A stretch of DNA of 64,000 nucleotides from Bedellia somnulentella (lineage: Eukaryota > Arthropoda > Insecta > Lepidoptera > Bedelliidae), in assembly GCA_963576735.1 (NCBI GenBank), contig OY755198.1, positions 9,224,535-9,288,534 on the forward strand, read 5' to 3'. The translations under genes and the position numbers were made by a program. Each line of letters starts with the position of its first letter. Within the stretch, counting starts at the first letter, position 1. Below, piece by piece: positions 22,800-33,705 of the stretch. The notes under the pieces were generated by a model, which saw nothing but the letters and a program-made list of their open reading frames with translations, did no database searches and was not told the DNA's origin.

Positions 22800-23430
22800 T
22801 GATTGATTGATGGATGAATTTCATACATTCCTTTTTGTAATTGTTATATCAGTCAATCGCATCAAGATTCAAATTTCTAGATACATTGTATTTATAGATC
22901 AAAAATCTGTATAATATATTTCAATCTCTTAGGAGATGAGTTCCAAAAAACCTCTTTAATTGTTCATAAGAAACATGAAACAAACCATTTTTTAACCAAG
23001 TTTCTATGTTCAAAAATGAAAATATCTTGAGTAAGTGTGGATAGCAGTTTGGCGACTCGGTGCTGCCCCCTACACTGACTGTTGGTGATGTGTGAGAGAT
23101 TGCAAATATCGGTCAACAGATGTCGTTACTGAATTAACATTGAGATATTTACTATTATTTAGAAACTAAGCATTCTGAGGATAAGAGACAGAATATTAAT
23201 TTATGCGCAAGTAAAACATAATATATCTATGAGAATATTAGTTAAAAATAGTTATAAAAATAAAAGCTATAAACATATTCTCAAACCTACCAAATGAATA
23301 CGCAAAATTAATAAAATATACTTTCAATTATCTTTATTCATACATATTCGCATAGTTGAATGTGAAAAAGAAGGATTAGTGCATCCTATTATTCTAACCT
23401 AGCACAAAAGCAAAAAAGTCTCAAAAACAC
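22800..23430. other. Non-coding stretch inside Hel2, nothing recognised
   Basis: AT-rich, with no open frame of note and no repeat family identified. Confidence 0.3.
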
Positions 23431-23435
23431 TTTCA

Positions 23436-23512
23436 TAACCCGGGATTCGAACCTGGGTCATACGTTAGTTTGGTTTTAACCATTTGATATACAGCTACGC
23501 CACGGAAACATT
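23436..23512 (-). repeat. tRNA-like SINE head
   Basis: The reverse strand has GTTTCCGTGGCGTAGCTG as an A-box region and CAGGTTCGAATCCCGGGTT as box B. The anticodon arm is not convincing, so this is not called a tRNA gene. Confidence 0.5.
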
Positions 23513-23576
23513 AATAATGATGTCAAATTTGTGATATGTTATATATCTAGTAGCCATACTATTGACAAACAATTAA

Positions 23577-23822
23577 ATACATACATACATATACTCACGG
23601 CTATAAATCCCTAGAAGGGGTAGCCAGAGCTAAGGAACTTGAAGTTCCTCAGCCACTTTTGGAAGTTGCGTCGGGAAAAGATAGTGAAATAAAGGTTGGT
23701 GGTGATGGGTCTCCAACCACATCGCCCAAAAATCCCTTAAAAGCCCCAATACTGTTAGTCGCCTCTTACGTACACCCACCGGAAGAAATGGGGTAGTGTT
23801 ATTCTAAGCCGACACTACACAG
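23577..23822 (-). repeat. R1
   Basis: Near full-length antisense copy within Hel2. Confidence 0.85.
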
Positions 23823-24247
23823 CAATTCATTAAATGGACATATATTTTGATGAAAATGGATAAAACCCTTATTTTTTTCAAAAAGACTATTAATGAAGAG
23901 TCCGATAAAGTCGGTCGATGAATAAATTTATCGTGTAAATATGGGGAACCACATAGAAGTTATGTTTTTTTATGCTCCTGTGGGAACCCTTGCGAAATCC
24001 GGGATAAATTGTCCTATATGTTGGCCAGGTGTACAACCTACATTCATGCCAAATTTGATCAAGATCTGTCTGGTAGAATTAACGTGATGAACGGACATAC
24101 AGACAGACAGACAGACAGACAGTCATTTTTTTTTCAAAAATAGCAAATTTGGCTTCAGTATCGAAAATAAAACATATTCCACCGGTTTTTATTTTTCTTT
24201 CTTTAATGTACAGTTTTGACCTCGTTACAGTCTTATTATGGTATAGA

Positions 24248-24905
24248 TATATATATATACATATATGACGACTACTACCGCAATAGGTTATCAGCTTACC
24301 GTGTCCTCCGAAGCAAGGAATGAATAAAGAATTTAACTATGCATTTAAACAATCCTCTTTAATCATTATATCTATTTAAAAAAAAGGCTTCAAAATAGGA
24401 TGAGTAGTTTTAAAGATTTAAGCATACATAGACACAGAGAAAGCGACTCTGTTTTATACTGAGCAGTGATTAATTTGTTATGTACAGTTTATTATTTATT
24501 TACTACGATTTCAGTGCAAATTGCGATTGAAATGAATTGATCTGAGCGAGTTAGGTAAGAGTTTTAGGTGAGTATGCCTCAACGGTAGGTTTGATCACGA
24601 CATGTGACCTCTGACTACACTGTGCAATGTCCACTTGATCACTGTGCTAAATTTGGTTGAAATCGGTCGAGCCTTCCAGAAGACTGCGATCACAAAGAAA
24701 TGGCTTACCCGCGTATAAGAGCTTCGCTCGACTTTGTCTCGCTCAGATAAAAAAATGTTCTTATTCGACAGCAAACACAATAATAAAAAGCGCACATGAG
24801 TGTTTCAATTTCATCTTATTATGAACTTATGATTATTAAATATTGTTTAACTATTAATGACCCCATTGGTCGTAAAAATCTTGTAGTGAAATGAAAATGA
24901 AAAAG
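24248..24905. other. Unit 2 sequence with no gene seen
   Basis: Collinear with about 8165-8765 plus the flanks of the unit-1 insertions near 9916. No gene was recognised. Confidence 0.4.
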
Positions 24906-24907
24906 CT

Positions 24908-25158
24908 GTATAGTGCCGGCATAGAATAGCACTACCCCATTTCTTCAGGTGGGTGTACGTAAGAGGCGACTAACGGTATTGGGGCTTTTAAGGGATTTTT
25001 GGGTGATGCGGTTGGAGGCCCATCACCAACAACCTTTATTTTACCATATTTTCCCCACGCAACTTCCAAAAGTAGCTGAGGAATTTCTGATTCCTTAGCT
25101 CTGGCTACCCCTTTTAGGGAATTTATAGCCGTGAGTATATGTTTGTATGTATGTATGA
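24908..25158 (+). repeat. R1 with TSD
   Basis: ATGAAAATGAAA-like sequence is present on both sides and single in unit 1, so this insertion postdates the duplication. Confidence 0.85.
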
Positions 25159-25344
25159 AAATGAAATGAAAAGGTTAATAAAAATCATGCTGATTGCAAA
25201 CCATATGTTATCATAATATTATATTTAGAAAAGCTATGAGTTTTATTTATTTTATCAATTAAGTAAAAAAATTATGTCATTAAAAGATGATTAAAAGTCA
25301 AAACTATGCATTTTTTTTATCATAAAGATAATCATATCGTTACA

Positions 25345-25570
25345 CATACATACATATACTCACGGCCATAAATCCCAAAAAGGGGTAGCCAGAGCTTTAG
25401 AGCTAGAAACTCGTCAGCCACAATTGGAAGTTAATAGAGGAGAAGATGGTAGAAATAAGGAATCGTTGGTGACAGGTCTCCAACCGCATCGCACAAAAAC
25501 CACTTAAAAGCGCCACACACTAGTTGCTCTCACGCCACCCGTGGGCAGAAAGGGGTAGTGACATCGTTGT
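25345..25570 (-). repeat. R1, diverged subtype
   Basis: Counterpart of 10137-10354. Confidence 0.75.
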
Positions 25571-25609
25571 AGTCATAGCGTTATTTAACCTCATATCCTG
25601 AAAATGATG

Positions 25610-25968
25610 TTTAAGAACATACATAACATAACATAAACGTTCACGCCGAATATCCCCGAAGGGGTTGGCAGAGGTACCAATACTTCTGTACATCACGTGA
25701 CTTTGTCACCTGGTGTTCAGAGTTCTCACGTGATAGGGGGCAGGTCTATCACCGTTTTGTACGAATACACTGTCACATGACTAAGTACAACTCAGTCATT
25801 TGGGTTTCCTCACGATGTTTTTCCTCACCGTTAACAACCATGATAAATTAACCACACATATGTCTTTAGAGAAGACGAATTGGTGCAGGCCCGACCCGGA
25901 ATTGAACACTAGTCGTTCGCACCATAACCGGTGTTCTATCCATTGAGCTATCACGGTTTAAGTACATA
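25610..25968 (-). repeat. R2 SINE with 12-bp TSD
   Basis: TTTAAGAACATA at 25610-25621 and TTTAAGTACATA at 25957-25968 flank the SINE. Unit 1 has no insertion at this site. Confidence 0.85.
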
Positions 25969-26237
25969 ATGTTTCGAAATGGCTTTGTAATCATCATCTA
26001 TTTTATAAAACTTTGCATACCGAATTGTAGAGACTAACATTGCAATAACTTAATCATTTAAAAATATCTTATTACTTTATAATAATATTTTTGTTTTATA
26101 ATCTTCAATTAGAAAAGCTCTCAATCCAAGTTCATTGTTGTATGGAGTATAGAGCAAAGAGGAAATTAGTATATCTATCTTCTGTATATTTATATATGTA
26201 TGTATTGTATACGTATATTATATATTCGGACCCGCCG

Positions 26238-26320
26238 GTGTCGAAATTTTTCTTTCCTTTATTCATCTTTTATTTATTAGTAATAATTCCCACATGAGGT
26301 TTTCATGACAAAAACATTCA
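26238..26320 (+). repeat. R3 fragment
   Basis: This carries the uninterrupted A|T target that is split by Helitron 11205-13803 in unit 1. Confidence 0.65.
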
Positions 26321-26614
26321 AACAACCTATAGAAAGATAACGCGCGTGGCAACCCTATATGTCTCTCGTTCGCACCGATTGATTGTGTTTCCATGTAAGT
26401 CTATGGTGATGTAACTAATGTAAACAAACCTGCTATCTCTTTCATTTTGTTCATCTTCGCTCCAAATTTCTGCAGCGAAAGTTTCATTGTCCACCTAGTT
26501 ATAGGAGAATCCACTACACGTGGTATATCACCTACTATCACAACAAAACACATCAAGGCTACAACAAACAGTTAAAAATTAGTTCCGCTATAGACCGCTG
26601 TGGCGCTGCATGAC

Positions 26615-26721
26615 AAAACAGTTCCGTTTGAAATAGCAGAAATTACGGAAATGTTGACAAAACATGAAACAAGCTCGACATCAATAAGATACGACTAATT
26701 TGAGGTTTTCTATTTGGTATA
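26615..26721. repeat. Start of a third tandem unit, truncated
   Basis: About 107 bp match 1-107 and 14139-14245. Identity stops after a TTTGGTATA motif, where an R3 fragment begins. This marks the right end of the tandem array. Confidence 0.85.
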
Positions 26722-26724
26722 TTT

Positions 26725-26786
26725 TTGGAATGTTTTTGTTCATGAAAACCTCATGTGGGGACTATTACTAATAAATAAAGAATAAA
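26725..26786 (-). repeat. R3 tail fragment at the array edge
   Basis: It reads GTTCATGAAAACCTCATGTG and AATAAATAAAG motifs. It abuts both the truncated third unit and the next Helitron. Confidence 0.6.
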
Positions 26787-27747
26787 TCTATACTTATAAG
26801 TTATAATAAATCTGTAGAGAGGTCAATTCTGTACATGAAATATATTTTCAAAATAACTATCAGGGGGTGATTAGTGATCGATACTGATGCCAAAAATGCA
26901 TTCAGTAAAATTTTTGTCTGTCTGTCTGTCTGTCGGTTTGTATGTTCCTTATGGAAACAAAAACTACTCGACGGATTTTTACGAAACTTGGCACAATTAT
27001 TTTTCATACTTCTGGGCAAGTTATAGTATACTTTTCAGCAGAGTAGTGAAGGGGAAATTTGGGAAATTTTGGGAAAACGAGAGAAGTTATTCATTTTTTA
27101 AGCATCCGTCGCGTGTGCAGCCTTAATGGTTAAACTTACATAAAAATCATGTATGACGGAAATATTTTTCATAAAATTGTCTAAAAAAATTCCCGTAACA
27201 GTATATGTCTATCTTTTATGGTTGACTCACAATAACACATGTAACTCCTGATAGCTTAGCAGTTCAGAGCATTCTGATTATATTTGTTTACTCTTACGTT
27301 TATAATACTCTCATTCATCCCTAATTTAAAAAGGTAACATTATTACCTATTCAATAAAAAAAGGATCATAGAAATCGGTAGAGAAACATTGAAATTATAC
27401 ATGAAATAAGCCATCGCGCCCGTGACCAAAACCAAATCGTTACTAATTTACATATTTCTTAGAGATGGCGCCAGTAATTGCATCCTAAATCACGTAATGA
27501 TTTCTTATTTAGATTGTTATAAATACTTCATAGCGTTTTATTCAAAAATTTGCTGGTAAACGGAAATACTGAACCGTTCATAAAGCGCATTCAAAATCAC
27601 CAAACTACACTGTTCAGGGAGTGCTATAAATTTAATAAATTGAAAACATTGCGCTAATTTTCACAATGCTTGAGCAGTGACTGAAGAAAGAAACCTAAGA
27701 TATTTAAAAAACAACGCTACCCGCGCGAAGCTGGGACGATCCACTAG
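26787..27747 (+). mobile_element. Hel1 Helitron-like element
   Basis: It begins TCTATACTTATAAG and ends GGGACGATCCACTAG, flanked by A and T. (GTCT)n lies near 26918-26934. Non-coding. Confidence 0.85.
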
Positions 27748-27785
27748 TATATAATAATAGTAGAAGAAGACTAATAGAGTAATAG

Positions 27786-27955
27786 AAGAATTTCGCACTG
27801 GCAGCCATTAGCACGGTAGCTCAATGGCAGAGCGACGGGGGCGTATACCCGAGGTCGCGGGTTCGATTCCCGCCTGTGTCGAAATTTCTCTTTCCTTTAT
27901 TTATTAGTAATAATCCCCACATGAGGTTTTCATGAACAAAAACATTCAAATCACT
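27786..27955 (+). repeat. R3 with tRNA-like head
   Basis: Box A region CACGGTAGCTCAATGGCAGA and box B GGTTCGATTCCCGCC are followed by the TTTCTTTCCTTTATTTATTA tail. The anticodon arm does not fold well, so it is a SINE-type head. Confidence 0.75.
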
Positions 27956-28297
27956 TATTTACCCCCGACTTTTGCACATCGCATGTGACCTAACTCCTAC
28001 TAAACGGTATATCCGACCTCAACCAAATTTTAAATGATGGTCAAAGGCATCAAGGTTATGACGGAGAGATTTTTAGAATAAATATTACCATTGAGGAATG
28101 ATCACCCTTTCAAGTTTCCTATGTAAGCGTATGGGAAACTATTGTAAAAAAATCTGCTATCTCTTTAATTTTGTTCAGATTCGCTCCAAATTTCGGCATG
28201 CGAAGCTTTATTGCTCACCTAGTTTACACAAGCATGGATACTTCAGATGAGACTGTGTTAGCACTAATAATGCTTTTTATTCATATACACTTTTGTA
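27956..28297. other. Dispersed repeat similar to the unit ends
   Basis: 28110-28235 resembles 13915-14055 and 26395-26530 (shared TCTGCTATCTCTTTMATTTTG and CTCCAAATTTC blocks). No gene seen. Confidence 0.5.
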
Positions 28298-28544
28298 GCT
28301 GTGTAGTGTCGGCTTAGAATAACACTACCCCATTACTTCCGGTGGGTGTACGTAAGAGGCGACTAACGGTATTGGGGCTTTTTATGGGATTTTTGGGCGA
28401 TGCGGTTGGAGACCCTTCACCAACAACCTTTGTTTTACCATCTTCCAAAACTTCCAAAAGTGGCTGAGGATTTTCTAATACCTTGGCTCTGGCTACCCCT
28501 TCTAGGGATTTATAGCCGTGAGTATATGTTTGTATGTATGTACT
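28298..28544 (+). repeat. R1
   Basis: Near full length in sense, with TATG tail. Confidence 0.85.
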
Positions 28545-28669
28545 TTTGCCAAGTGTCCAGACTATACTATCCATTATCATTATTCCCGAAGTATTCAGTA
28601 TATTATTTTGTTATGTTTTACAATCATTTGGCTGTAGTGATTTAAATTCATGTATGGTCCGTGTGTCAC

Positions 28670-28875
28670 TACAAGTCTGGCGCTGACTGAAAATCAGTGT
28701 TGTGACGTAAAACTCACAACGACAATGCTGAGTTAGACGCCATTTTGTTGTTTTCGCGTATTTTGTGAGATCAATACTGTTTTTATTGTTTTGTTTTTTC
28801 CTTCATTTATTTAGTAAAAATATTTACATGTTCATGTGTGACTGGCAACAAATAAACGTTTGTTGTTCTTTCTTT
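28670..28875 (+). repeat. Diverged relative of the 17248 repeat
   Basis: It contains GGCGCTGACTGAAAATCAGTG and AATGCTGAGTTAGACGCCAT and ends near AATAAACG. It looks like a retroposon 3' end. Confidence 0.45.
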
Positions 28876-28915
28876 CTTATAATGCCAAAATAAAAATTAA
28901 ACTACTCAAACGATC

Positions 28916-29172
28916 ACACCGTATTTATCCCCGAAGGTGTTGGCAGAGGTAACAACACTTATGAAAATCACCTGAGATTGTCACCTGGTTTTCAGAATAC
29001 CCCGGTTTTGCATGGTCAGTGTATACGTGATATGGGGCAGGCAGACAAAGAACAACTTAGTCGTGAGTTTCCTCAGGATGTTTTCCCTCACCGTTAACAA
29101 CCATGATAAATTAAGGAAACGTGAATTCTAGAAAAAACAATCGGTGTAGTCCACGGAGCCATCACGGTTGCT
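28916..29172 (-). repeat. R2 SINE, decayed
   Basis: Diverged antisense copy, downstream of the RFWD3-like gene. Confidence 0.65.
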
Positions 29173-29231
29173 AAAAAGAAAAATTATAGGAGTATTTCCA
29201 AAAAAATTTACACAAAGTAAAAAAAACTTAT

Positions 29232-29237
29232 TTTATT
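29232..29237 (-). terminator. Likely poly(A) signal of the RFWD3-like gene
   Basis: AATAAA on the minus strand, about 445 bp past the stop codon. No closer canonical hexamer was noticed. Confidence 0.4.
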
Positions 29238-29680
29238 ATCTCGGAGGTAGATTATATAAATTAAAACTAAAACAAACCCTGTACACACACATAGCAATCA
29301 CATAAACACATATAAATACATACACGCATTTTACGTCATAAAGTATTAAACAGGCGGCAAAATTTAAACATCACCATCAGGTAGATTTAACATAAGTTAT
29401 TGATGTAATTTCGAGTATTCTATAGTCTTTTTTTATATCTGTTACACCAAAAAGGTCATTATTTAATACCCTGCTGCCATGAAACATTCACATACTTTTA
29501 TCGGCGGTTCCAATGACTATAACAGTAATACCAGCTTTAGTATAGAGCTTCCATTTGCTAATATGACAAAATCATGGCAAAAGTCACAATTAGACTGTTT
29601 TCCAGCAGTAATGGTTCTGCACATAAGATATAAATGGAGATTATTCCAGAATCCTTTAGGACTTCTTTCAAACATCACAC

Positions 29681-31453
29681 TTAGTTTGTAGCGACTGCTT
29701 TATATATCCTCATTTTGGAATCCGACAAAGCAGCCAAAATAGTCTCTCCATTGATGACTACAGAACAGACATCCACCGTGGGCTCAGAAGCGAGCAAAGA
29801 CAAAGTCCTGCAACTGTCTACACCATGGAGAATCAACGCCTCATCACTCTCCGAATGTGAGGCTGCCCACACCGACCCATGCGCTTTCACCCACGCTGAA
29901 CGACTCAAAATTGAAGATCTTGAGGAACCACTGAAAGAATTCTCGGTTTCGCAAAACACATCACCAGAAGCACAAGGTTTTAATTTCGCCACTATCAACT
30001 TTGATCGCTCATTATCTTTAGGCCTACAGGATATTAATACTTTATGAGTCTCACTGTCGTAAGTCATCGACATAAAAGGACCATTTATCGGTAACGATAT
30101 CGGTACTAAATTTCTCTGGTTATCAGGACTCCAAAGCCAGCAGGAGTTCAATTGACACGATAGTAATCCGTATTCTGAAGAGCATAGAGACACAATTGGC
30201 GTGGGATGTGTCGGGATTGTAAGCTTCTTTATAACTGACGATGTATTTCTTATGTCGTATTGTAAAATGGCGCCGCTTGAAGTTCCTAAATAAATTTGTT
30301 CTGGATTCAAATAGTCCCAAGTGCAAGACCACAACGGAGAACCAGTTTGTATCGTTGTAACTGCGTTATTTCTCTCCACTAGTTTTGCTGAACAATCTAA
30401 ACTTGCACTCAACAATAAATCCTTTGGCTGTGAATAAGATAAGTCTCTAATCGCTTTGGGGTGCAAACTTAGAAATTGTCCAAGCTTTAAATCTATGCAC
30501 GACATTTTCCTAATACCGAAACCAGGAAATAAGTTGTTAACACTTTTCTGTGACGCATACAGATCGTAAGTCCTACAATTATAAGCTAACACTCTACAAC
30601 CACCGTCCTTGCATACATCTAATCTTTTTTCTAAGCAAAATCTCCAGTCTTTTCTGAGCACTCGATCTGGGCGATTTCTTAAGGAATTCCTGATAATTTC
30701 TAATTCTTGTCGACAGGCAGAATGCGCGATCTTTACTTTCTGCAATTCTAATTCTGTTCTATTCTTCTCGGTCTGCAACCTTTCAATTTGTTTTTGCATA
30801 TTCGTCATCTCGGTTGTATCCGCGGCAATTAGTTTCCTAGCGTAAATGAACCTCATATCTTTAACCATAGCTCTGCTTTTGCAAGATGGACAACTGCGTT
30901 CTTTTACTGACTGAGCTCGAAGCCACCTTTCAACACAGTTAGCACCAAATAGATGTCCACATTTTAAAGCGACTAATCTATGATCTCCAGAATTACCCCA
31001 AACATCCAAACATATAGGACAGGTCTCCCCGTCCTGTTCGTCTGATAGTTGTTTTTTAGGACTCAATTTCCTTATTTTCGCAGGAGGTTCCTCTGATTTA
31101 CTAACTCTACTATCTTCATCTATAACAGAACTGACAGCACTAAAATTACAATCAGTTTGTTGAATTGACGCATTTGAAGTTGATGGGAGACCAATGTCTA
31201 AACCTGATTGACTATTTGTATTAGATACGGTACTAAAAACACTAAAATTACTCTCAGTTCTTGGTATTGCTGTTGTGACAGATGTTGATGGTACATTTTC
31301 TACATCGATTATTTCAATTTCATTGGTAGATATAGGTTGTAATATAGTAGGGGCACTGTTTGATTCAGTTTCTGTAATTTGAGGTGCATCAACTAATTCA
31401 GGGCTGTCAACTGGAGAATCTAGTAGGCTCGGACTGCTGGGTTGTGTTGACAT
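29681..31453 (-). CDS. RFWD3: RFWD3-type E3 ubiquitin ligase (RING + coiled coil + WD40)
   Basis: The frame is open for 590 codons. RFWD3 family members ubiquitinate RPA and RAD51 at stalled forks and promote interstrand-crosslink repair in the nucleus; that role is family knowledge. The protein has a Ser/Thr-rich disordered start (1-140), a C3HC4 RING at residues 145-191 (CPIC, CGHLFG, CPSC), a coiled coil about 212-255, and a WD-type region with IRDLSYS, LLLSASLDCSAKL, PLWSCTWDY and YDIRNTSS that fits RFWD3 in order. The start is set at MSTQPSSPS (31453): a TTATTTTATTACAG acceptor lies just upstream, so the longer frame to 31519 reads into an intron. A four-codon upstream frame lies between acceptor and ATG. 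It is shorter than the roughly 770-residue vertebrate protein, mainly at the N-terminus. The coding part has no intron. Confidence 0.92.
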   Translation of the reverse strand: MSTQPSSPSLLDSPVDSPELVDAPQITETESNSAPTILQPISTNEIEIIDVENVPSTSVTTAIPRTESNFSVFSTVSNTNSQSGLDIGLPSTSNASIQQTDCNFSAVSSVIDEDSRVSKSEEPPAKIRKLSPKKQLSDEQDGETCPICLDVWGNSGDHRLVALKCGHLFGANCVERWLRAQSVKERSCPSCKSRAMVKDMRFIYARKLIAADTTEMTNMQKQIERLQTEKNRTELELQKVKIAHSACRQELEIIRNSLRNRPDRVLRKDWRFCLEKRLDVCKDGGCRVLAYNCRTYDLYASQKSVNNLFPGFGIRKMSCIDLKLGQFLSLHPKAIRDLSYSQPKDLLLSASLDCSAKLVERNNAVTTIQTGSPLWSCTWDYLNPEQIYLGTSSGAILQYDIRNTSSVIKKLTIPTHPTPIVSLCSSEYGLLSCQLNSCWLWSPDNQRNLVPISLPINGPFMSMTYDSETHKVLISCRPKDNERSKLIVAKLKPCASGDVFCETENSFSGSSRSSILSRSAWVKAHGSVWAASHSESDEALILHGVDSCRTLSLLASEPTVDVCSVVINGETILAALSDSKMRIYKAVATN

Positions 31454-31475
31454 TATGATGGTGGCATGGTTTTCT

Positions 31476-32008
31476 GTAATAAAATAAGTGTAGATTTGAA
31501 TGTGATATCCAAAAAACATAACCTAACAAGAAAAAACACATCTTAAATCTAAAGTCCGTAACTGGGTAAGGGAACATAAAATGTTCGTGACTATATTAAT
31601 AAATGAATATAGCCTATGTATTGGTCATAATGCTTGATATTAATCTGCCAAGTTTCACCTCATAATTTTTGACAATTCTCTAGAAATGTCACTTAAAGTT
31701 TTTTGACCTTTTCAAAGTATTTCAAAAACTGCTGAACCATTTGTTTTGCCATTCAAGTATGTTGTTAAAGAAAAGGAGAGAAACAGTTTTGCAAAAAAAC
31801 TGGGCGTCACTAGGTTAACATTAAAAAGGTGATTTTTTGATGTCAAATATTTCAAAGATAGTTTTTTGACACTTCTCGGCCGGTGACACCAGCCAATTTT
31901 TTACCCTAATGTGACATCTCTTTCGGTACTAATATATGTTTTTCTCAAATGAATTGGATGTAGAAACCTAGTTATCGAAGTTCTATAGTACTAAAGAAGT
32001 AACTACTA
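31476..32008. other. Upstream region of the RFWD3-like gene
   Basis: A 5' intron acceptor (minus strand) is at about 31476. Further upstream I see no promoter motif I can support and no other gene. Confidence 0.35.
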
Positions 32009-32100
32009 GCTTTTTGCCTGCGACTATGTTCGTCTGGACTACATAAATCACTCACAATTTAACTAATCCAGTTATGGAAAATGTATAAGATTTCGTGGGG
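32009..32100 (-). mobile_element. Hel2 3'-end fragment
   Basis: A|CTAGCTTTTTGCCTGCGAC is the antisense 3' end seen at 22372. The other end was not found. Confidence 0.5.
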
Positions 32101-32102
32101 AG

Positions 32103-32196
32103 AAGCACGCAACTTCCAAAAGTGGCTGAGGAATTTCTGATTCCCTAGCTTTGGCTACCCCTTCAAGGGATTCATAGCCGTGAGTATATGTATATG
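32103..32196 (+). repeat. R1, 5'-truncated
   Basis: Only the last ~90 bp are present, with a TATG tail. Confidence 0.7.
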
Positions 32197-32419
32197 TATA
32201 AGATTTCGGTAAAACTTCAGATGGAGACCTTCAATTTGATACCTGAACCAATTTTCTAGCTCTTAGCATTGCGACACAGGCTGGTTCACAAAATCCACCC
32301 TCTCTCGTTTAATATATAAGGATGTTGCCCAATCCAATAAATTTGAGAATCACATGACACAAGTCAATACTACAATGCATGTGCTTATCAATTAATATAA
32401 GTAAAGTAAAATAATAAAG

Positions 32420-32795
32420 GATTACTAATAAATAAAGAATAAATAAAGGAAAGAAAAATTTCGACACAGGCGGGAATCGAACCCGCGACCTCAGGTATAA
32501 GCCCCCGTCGCTCTGCCATTGAGTTACCATGTCAATGGCTGCCAGCGCAAAATTCTTCTATCGTTTATTTCTTTTTACACGTTGAAGTAGTGTTTGCGTT
32601 TCCTACCTCCGAATTTTTACTAATTCGGAAAGTCACTTGTCTACCTTTTCAGATAAAATGCAAATGTTGAAAACACCTAACCATCACATAATTTAAATCT
32701 TTTTGTTCATGAAAACCTCATGTGGTGTGTGTGTGTTTCTTTATTTATTAGTAATAATCCCCACATGAGGTTTTCATGAACAAAAAGATTTAAAA
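32420..32795 (-). repeat. R3 full copy with inverted tails at both ends
   Basis: A minus-oriented tail, tRNA-like head (CGGGAATCGAACCCGCGACC) and body are followed by a plus-oriented tail (CCCCACATGAGGTTTTCATG). A short GT run interrupts the right tail. A hairpin-like TTCGG/CCGAA pair sits in the body. Confidence 0.7.
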
Positions 32796-33705
32796 TATAA
32801 TAAAGGATTGTTACAAAGAATATCAGAGGCGATGACCTATGCTGAGCTCAGAACCCTTACTAGTACAAAAAATTAACAAGCTTATGGTGCATTGAAGGAT
32901 TGCAGATAATGCACACAAAAGGAGGAAAACCTGCAGGAAATTGCAGTGCATTTTTTTACGTACATTTAGGTTAAAAGTCCCAAAAATGTTTATAGTTTTA
33001 ATAAGCCACTTTTAGAACTTGAGCAGGGAAAAGATGGTAGAATAAAGGATACTTGAAGATAGGTCTCCTACCTCATCACCAAACAAATCCCTGAGTCACC
33101 TCTATACTAGAATTAATGACCTGAGCATACCTAATTGGCTTTGTTGTCATGCAGTAAAATGGCAGCTTTAAATCCAGAGGTAACAAGTTTGCTTCCCAGG
33201 GGATAAACTCACAAATTAAATGTGAAAGCTTTGACTCAGTTTAGAAGGATAGAGCAGGCTTGAATCACTTAAATATCCGAAAATTTTGATGATTCCTTAA
33301 TGCAGAGAGCGTCTTAAGCCATAAGCCCGAGCTACTACCAAAGTAGTAGTCCTTAGTCTGCCAACCTGCACTGGACAAGCGAAATGGACTTAAGCAAAAC
33401 TCGCCCTATAAAGAATAGAACTAATAAAATCATTATGTCGTGTCGACAAAGGGAGCGGCAGAATAACAGCGTCTGCACTTCATAGGGCAGGCACTATGCT
33501 GAGCCATACCTTTTTTTCAGTTTTCTGCATCTCATGTAGTAAATGTTAAATGTATATATGTTTTGTGTAGCAGTTAATGGAAATAAATGTATTTTCTTCT
33601 TCTTCTTCTCTACTTTAAAAAGATAGACTATGGGAAGAACTGAGAATAAGGAAGAACATTCCCAGAAATTGATAGAAATTCTACATTCAATGAACACTAC
33701 AAAAA
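32796..33705. other. Non-coding, with R1-like and LINE-tail-like traces
   Basis: 33000-33110 resembles a decayed antisense R1. 33330-33400 reads like a lepidopteran LINE 3' region. No gene was supported. Confidence 0.35.

Larger units (their letters stand above)
22372..24247 (-). mobile_element. Hel2 Helitron-like element, with nested repeats
   Basis: It starts A|CTAGCTTTTTGCCCGCGAC and ends with the complement of TCTATACC-ATAATAAGACTG at 24247. It has a (GACA)n tract near 24101-24122 and the phrase AAATTTGGCTTCAGTATCG. Unit 1 lacks it between the matching flanks near 8130-8165. It contains R1 copies at 22672 and 23577 and a tRNA-like fragment at 23436. That both ends belong to one element is inference. 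Confidence 0.6.
14139..26614. repeat. Tandem segmental duplication, unit 2
   Basis: This unit is collinear with unit 1 and contains gene copy 2. Unit-2-only material includes a LINE tail (14363-14565), Helitrons at 15738-16635 and 17657-18644, R2 SINEs at 16747 and 25622, about 1.35 kb downstream of the gene (20770-22110), a Hel2 element at 22372-24247 and an R1 copy at 24908. It lacks about 155 bp present at 844-1000 of unit 1. Confidence 0.9.

Noticed and set aside
27806..27880. Functional tRNA gene
   Set aside because: Box A and box B are good, but the anticodon arm does not fold and the sequence continues into the R3 tail present in many copies.
29715..30047. 110-codon plus-strand frame
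   Set aside because: It is antisense to the RFWD3-like coding sequence.
31454..31519. 22-residue N-terminal extension of the RFWD3-like protein
   Set aside because: A strong intron acceptor on the minus strand lies between it and the MSTQ start, so the extension is intronic.
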